Shown here in pieces: positions 61,628 to 64,000 of a stretch of 64,000 bases of DNA; position 1 is the stretch's first letter; each line of letters opens with the position of its first letter. Below the pieces are notes generated by a model. It made no database searches. It was not told the DNA's origin and saw nothing but the letters and a program-made list of their open reading frames with translations. This DNA comes from Paralvinella palmiformis. Lineage: Eukaryota > Annelida > Polychaeta > Terebellida > Alvinellidae. A program made the translations under genes and the position numbers. The DNA is taken from contig JAODUP010000274.1 of NCBI GenBank assembly GCA_025642065.1, positions 62,001-126,000 on the forward strand, read 5' to 3'.

Positions 61628-63016
61628 ACGCACATGCACGCACAGCCACACCCCCCAACCCTCCCTCCACACAAAATCTATCAATAAAACCCAAAACCCA
61701 AACATGTGATTTGCTCTGGCCTTGTAGAAGACTCAACGAACTAAAGAGTTAAAATATCTCCAGGAGATAACTGGAGTTCGGACCTTTCCCAGCCGGATGT
61801 GTAAATTGAACCTGTGACAAATCTAACAGCCAATTCCTTTCTGTTATGATTTTGTTGTTTGACATTGAACTACAAACACCACGACCCATTCCTTGTTGAC
61901 ACAAACATTCTTACACTCCCCAGCTAACACAGGAGTATGTAACGCGGGCTGCCGTTTGGGTGATAATTTTCTCACGCATTTTCATTTGATTTTGGAAAGT
62001 TCTCATACGGACCTGAAAGGTGTCAATGGCAAACATCCCCCCCCCCCCAGGACTCTATCAATTGAAATATCATATCTCTAGGAATCATTCGGTGATCTGT
62101 TAAATTTGATAAGTACATTAATGAATACTACCTGGGCACGGAATGACCTGGGTGACCTATGCATGACCTAACAAATAAGATTAACGATTAACTGGAATAT
62201 ATGAAGCAGACATCATTATAGAAATTACTTTAACACGTGCTGATATTGTACACACAGTAATGATGATATGATACACAAGTAACCAGATATGATACACATA
62301 TAACCAGATATGATACATATGTAACCAGATATGATACACATGTAGCCAGATATCAGAGCAAGCCAGTGAACTGAAATGTTTACGTAATTTCCAGCTTTCT
62401 TACAGTGCAGCTTCCCATCTATCACTGCTCTTTTAACTCAGGTAACATCAACAGGTGACTTAACAGTAGAGAAACACGAGCTGAACAATCTTCGCACTTG
62501 ATAGCCAACTGACAGCAAAGAAATGTTCATTTGTGGGAACAGTACGACATTCCCAGTTTTCAGTTTACCATTAGTTGAGTTATTTCATTGCAATCTTCAC
62601 CTAATGTTGACCAAGACAATAGATGTGACTAGTACAATTATATTTCTGAAATAAATCTATTTGCACAAAAATATTAAATTCAACACATTTCAACAGTCAA
62701 GATCGACCCGCCACCCCATAGGGGATAATTCAATATATTTGGCATGGGATATCTTCCGAATAGAAGCAACAAAATCTGACTGCCACCAAACATCCGCCTA
62801 CCTTCGTCGACATCTGAACTTTGACCATCATCAGTGAATGTCATGTGATTCGCGGAGTTCTGTTCGTTGGACTTCAGTGGCAGAGGCTCAGCTTCTTGAC
62901 TCCTCTTACAACAGAGACGGTCCCCGATTGGTGTGAGCTTTGCCTCAAGCTTTGGATTGAAGTACATGATCACGATATAGAAGAAGTAGAGGATTAGCAG
63001 GATGGCAGCCTCATAC
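57072..63016 (-). CDS. K+-dependent Na+/Ca2+ exchanger (NCKX, SLC24 family), 3' five coding exons; 5' part outside the window
   Basis: Minus-strand exons are 62802-63016, 59708-59953, 58719-58820, 57943-58074 and 57072-57271. All have GT/AG borders, and the phases join to about 297 residues ending at a stop. NCKX proteins export Ca2+ (and K+) in exchange for Na+ across plasma or organelle membranes. Visible parts: the end of the first membrane cluster ([20 protein letters not shown]); a short polar cytoplasmic loop with acidic and Ser residues; [20 protein letters not shown] and [17 protein letters not shown], typical of NCKX; then the alpha-2 ion-binding repeat [41 protein letters not shown] with its conserved Asp residues; and the last two helices. 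VPDAIAS and IPDCRQPRW are closer to NCKX3/4 than to NCKX1/2, from memory of these families. The first exon here enters in the middle of a codon, so upstream exons beyond 64000 must carry the alpha-1 repeat. Confidence 0.93.
57669..57735. repeat. Compound (CA)n(TA)n microsatellite in the last NCKX intron
   Basis: About 9 CA units followed by about 20 TA units. Confidence 0.9.
58119..58178. repeat. Compound (CA)n(GA)n(CAGA)n microsatellite
   Basis: CA, GA and CAGA tracts follow each other. The array lies about 50 bp upstream (in transcription) of the acceptor of the exon at 57943-58074, near the polypyrimidine region. Confidence 0.9.
58990..59030. repeat. (CA)n microsatellite, NCKX intron
   Basis: About 20 CA units, preceded by two CACACAGTGA repeats. 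Confidence 0.9.
59496..59541. repeat. Compound (CT)n(TA)n microsatellite, NCKX intron
   Basis: About 12 CT units running into about 10 TA units. Confidence 0.9.
60802..60842. repeat. (CA)n microsatellite, NCKX intron
   Basis: About 20 CA units. Confidence 0.9.
61589..61627. repeat. (CT)n microsatellite, NCKX intron
   Basis: About 18 CT units with a small interruption. Confidence 0.9.
62266..62349. repeat. 21-bp minisatellite, four copies
   Basis: Four tandem units of ATATGATACACATGTAACCAG with one to three changes each, in the NCKX intron about 450 bp from the next coding exon. Because 21 is a multiple of three, the array gives an open repeat on the minus strand; this is not coding. Confidence 0.9.
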
Positions 63017-63128
63017 CTGGAAATGTGACAGCAGCTCAAGTCAGAATTGCCAGGCTTACACACACACACGCACGCACACACACACACACACACACACATA
63101 AACTGACACTTCCAGCTGTATATGCATG

Positions 63129-63162
<34 letters not shown>

Positions 63163-64000
63163 ATAGAAAGAGAGAATGAAAGTGAGACCTAAATGAAAAT
63201 AATAAAACCACAATTCGTAGCCATTGATCATAGTTAATGGTTTACCAACTTAATGGTTCAGATTTAAAATCTAATGTTATGTCCCTTCATCATCCACTTT
63301 CAATTTAGCTAATCCATGCCATCTTTTGAAATTAAAACAAAAACTACTGATTAGTTTCTGAGCTATCGCTGTCTGTGATGAATGGCAAATGCCAACAGTC
63401 CATTAGACGACAATTATTCTACGGTGGCCCAAATAGCAAGTGAGCCTAATGTGGCAAATAGGTCTGTAATGTGTAAAGAGCAGAATTAATGTTTTACCAC
63501 AACATAAAGGGGCGAAAGCCACTTCCACTCCAGTAACTTCATTTTCAAATGAAATAAATCCTTGCTAAATGTAAACACAAAACCCTTTTAGGTGTCCTAA
63601 ATTTGTGACTGGTATCATTTCTTGCCATTTCAGACTAAAGCTAGAACTATCCAATTCTGATGAAAAATAACGGCAAACCAGCCAAAAAAGAACCACTATA
63701 GCCACCATCTACTATTATTTCTCCCGCTTTCTTCTGGTAAAATTTCGGAAACAAACTTCAAACTTAATAATGATAATGTGAGTTATTAGACTTCTGGGTT
63801 AGTAAATTACAATGAGTGCGAGTCAGTTTTTAGTTCTTTGGACATTGAAGTGATTTGCTGTAAATTTTGAACCAACACTGAAGTTGGTAGTGGTAATTCC
63901 TTATTACAACTGTAGATAAAATTGATTCTAGCCATTTTCTGTACAAACAACAATCTGATTAAATGCCGGACATTACAAAACAAGAACGTTTTAATTGCCT
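63017..64000. other. NCKX intron (partial)
   Basis: No coding exon is seen. Two (CA)n tracts (about 63059-63098 and 63134-63161) sit 40-145 bp upstream, in transcription, of the acceptor at 63017-63018. The preceding exon must lie beyond the window. Confidence 0.6.
63059..63161. repeat. Two (CA)n microsatellites next to a splice acceptor
   Basis: Two CA tracts separated by about 35 bp. On the transcribed strand they are GT repeats lying between the likely branch-point region and further upstream. Confidence 0.9.

Noticed and set aside
62225..62425. Repetitive membrane-like open frame on the minus strand
   Set aside because: It is the translation of the 21-bp minisatellite.
1..64000. Search for bacterial-type operons, CRISPR arrays, toxin-antitoxin or phage genes
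   Set aside because: The window is clearly eukaryotic (spliced animal genes, SINEs, LINEs); the tandem repeats found lack the spacing of a CRISPR array.

Overview
This window is eukaryotic genomic DNA, most likely from an invertebrate animal. It is AT-rich and low in gene density. Its host genes are split by GT/AG introns and are of animal type (AUP1, FAHD1, NCKX/SLC24). The introns and spacers are full of dinucleotide microsatellites, tRNA-derived SINEs, LINE tails, hAT-type miniature elements and a broken Ty3/gypsy element. The overall style resembles a mollusc or another lophotrochozoan, but that assignment is a guess; no species can be named from the sequence alone.

Layout. 1-6.8 kb is non-coding, with a 47-bp tandem duplication and a SINE fragment. 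6.9-10.98 kb (+) holds a two-exon gene for a 264-aa basic, Ser/Pro-rich protein that I do not recognise. 14.2-26.3 kb (+) holds a complete 11-exon AUP1 gene (406 aa), whose introns carry SINEs, a LINE tail and two miniature transposons. 26.3-33.5 kb is spacer with a cluster of tRNA-derived SINEs, including one SINE inserted inside another with a 15-bp target duplication. 33.5-34.8 kb (+) is an intronless, GC-rich gene for a 400-aa type II membrane protein with a putative GT-A-like glycosyltransferase domain. 34.8-39.4 kb is spacer with more SINEs. 39.4-41.0 kb (-) is a three-exon FAHD1-type acylpyruvase gene (215 aa). 41-57 kb is a repeat-rich block: a hAT miniature-element cluster with a hAT transposase relic, LINE pieces, a decayed Ty3/gypsy element, a long foldback element and a broken non-LTR retrotransposon. 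57.1-63.0 kb (-) holds the last five coding exons of a K+-dependent Na+/Ca2+ exchanger (NCKX/SLC24); its 5' exons lie beyond base 64000.

The host genes do not form one pathway: AUP1 acts in ER-associated degradation and on lipid droplets, FAHD1 in small-acid metabolism, NCKX in calcium export, and the putative glycosyltransferase probably in the Golgi. I found no bacterial-type operon, CRISPR array or defence system. The points most worth checking are the GC-rich intronless glycosyltransferase, the unrecognised 264-aa protein, the altered acyltransferase motif in AUP1, and the family of 8-bp-duplicating hAT miniature elements with a possible transposase source nearby.
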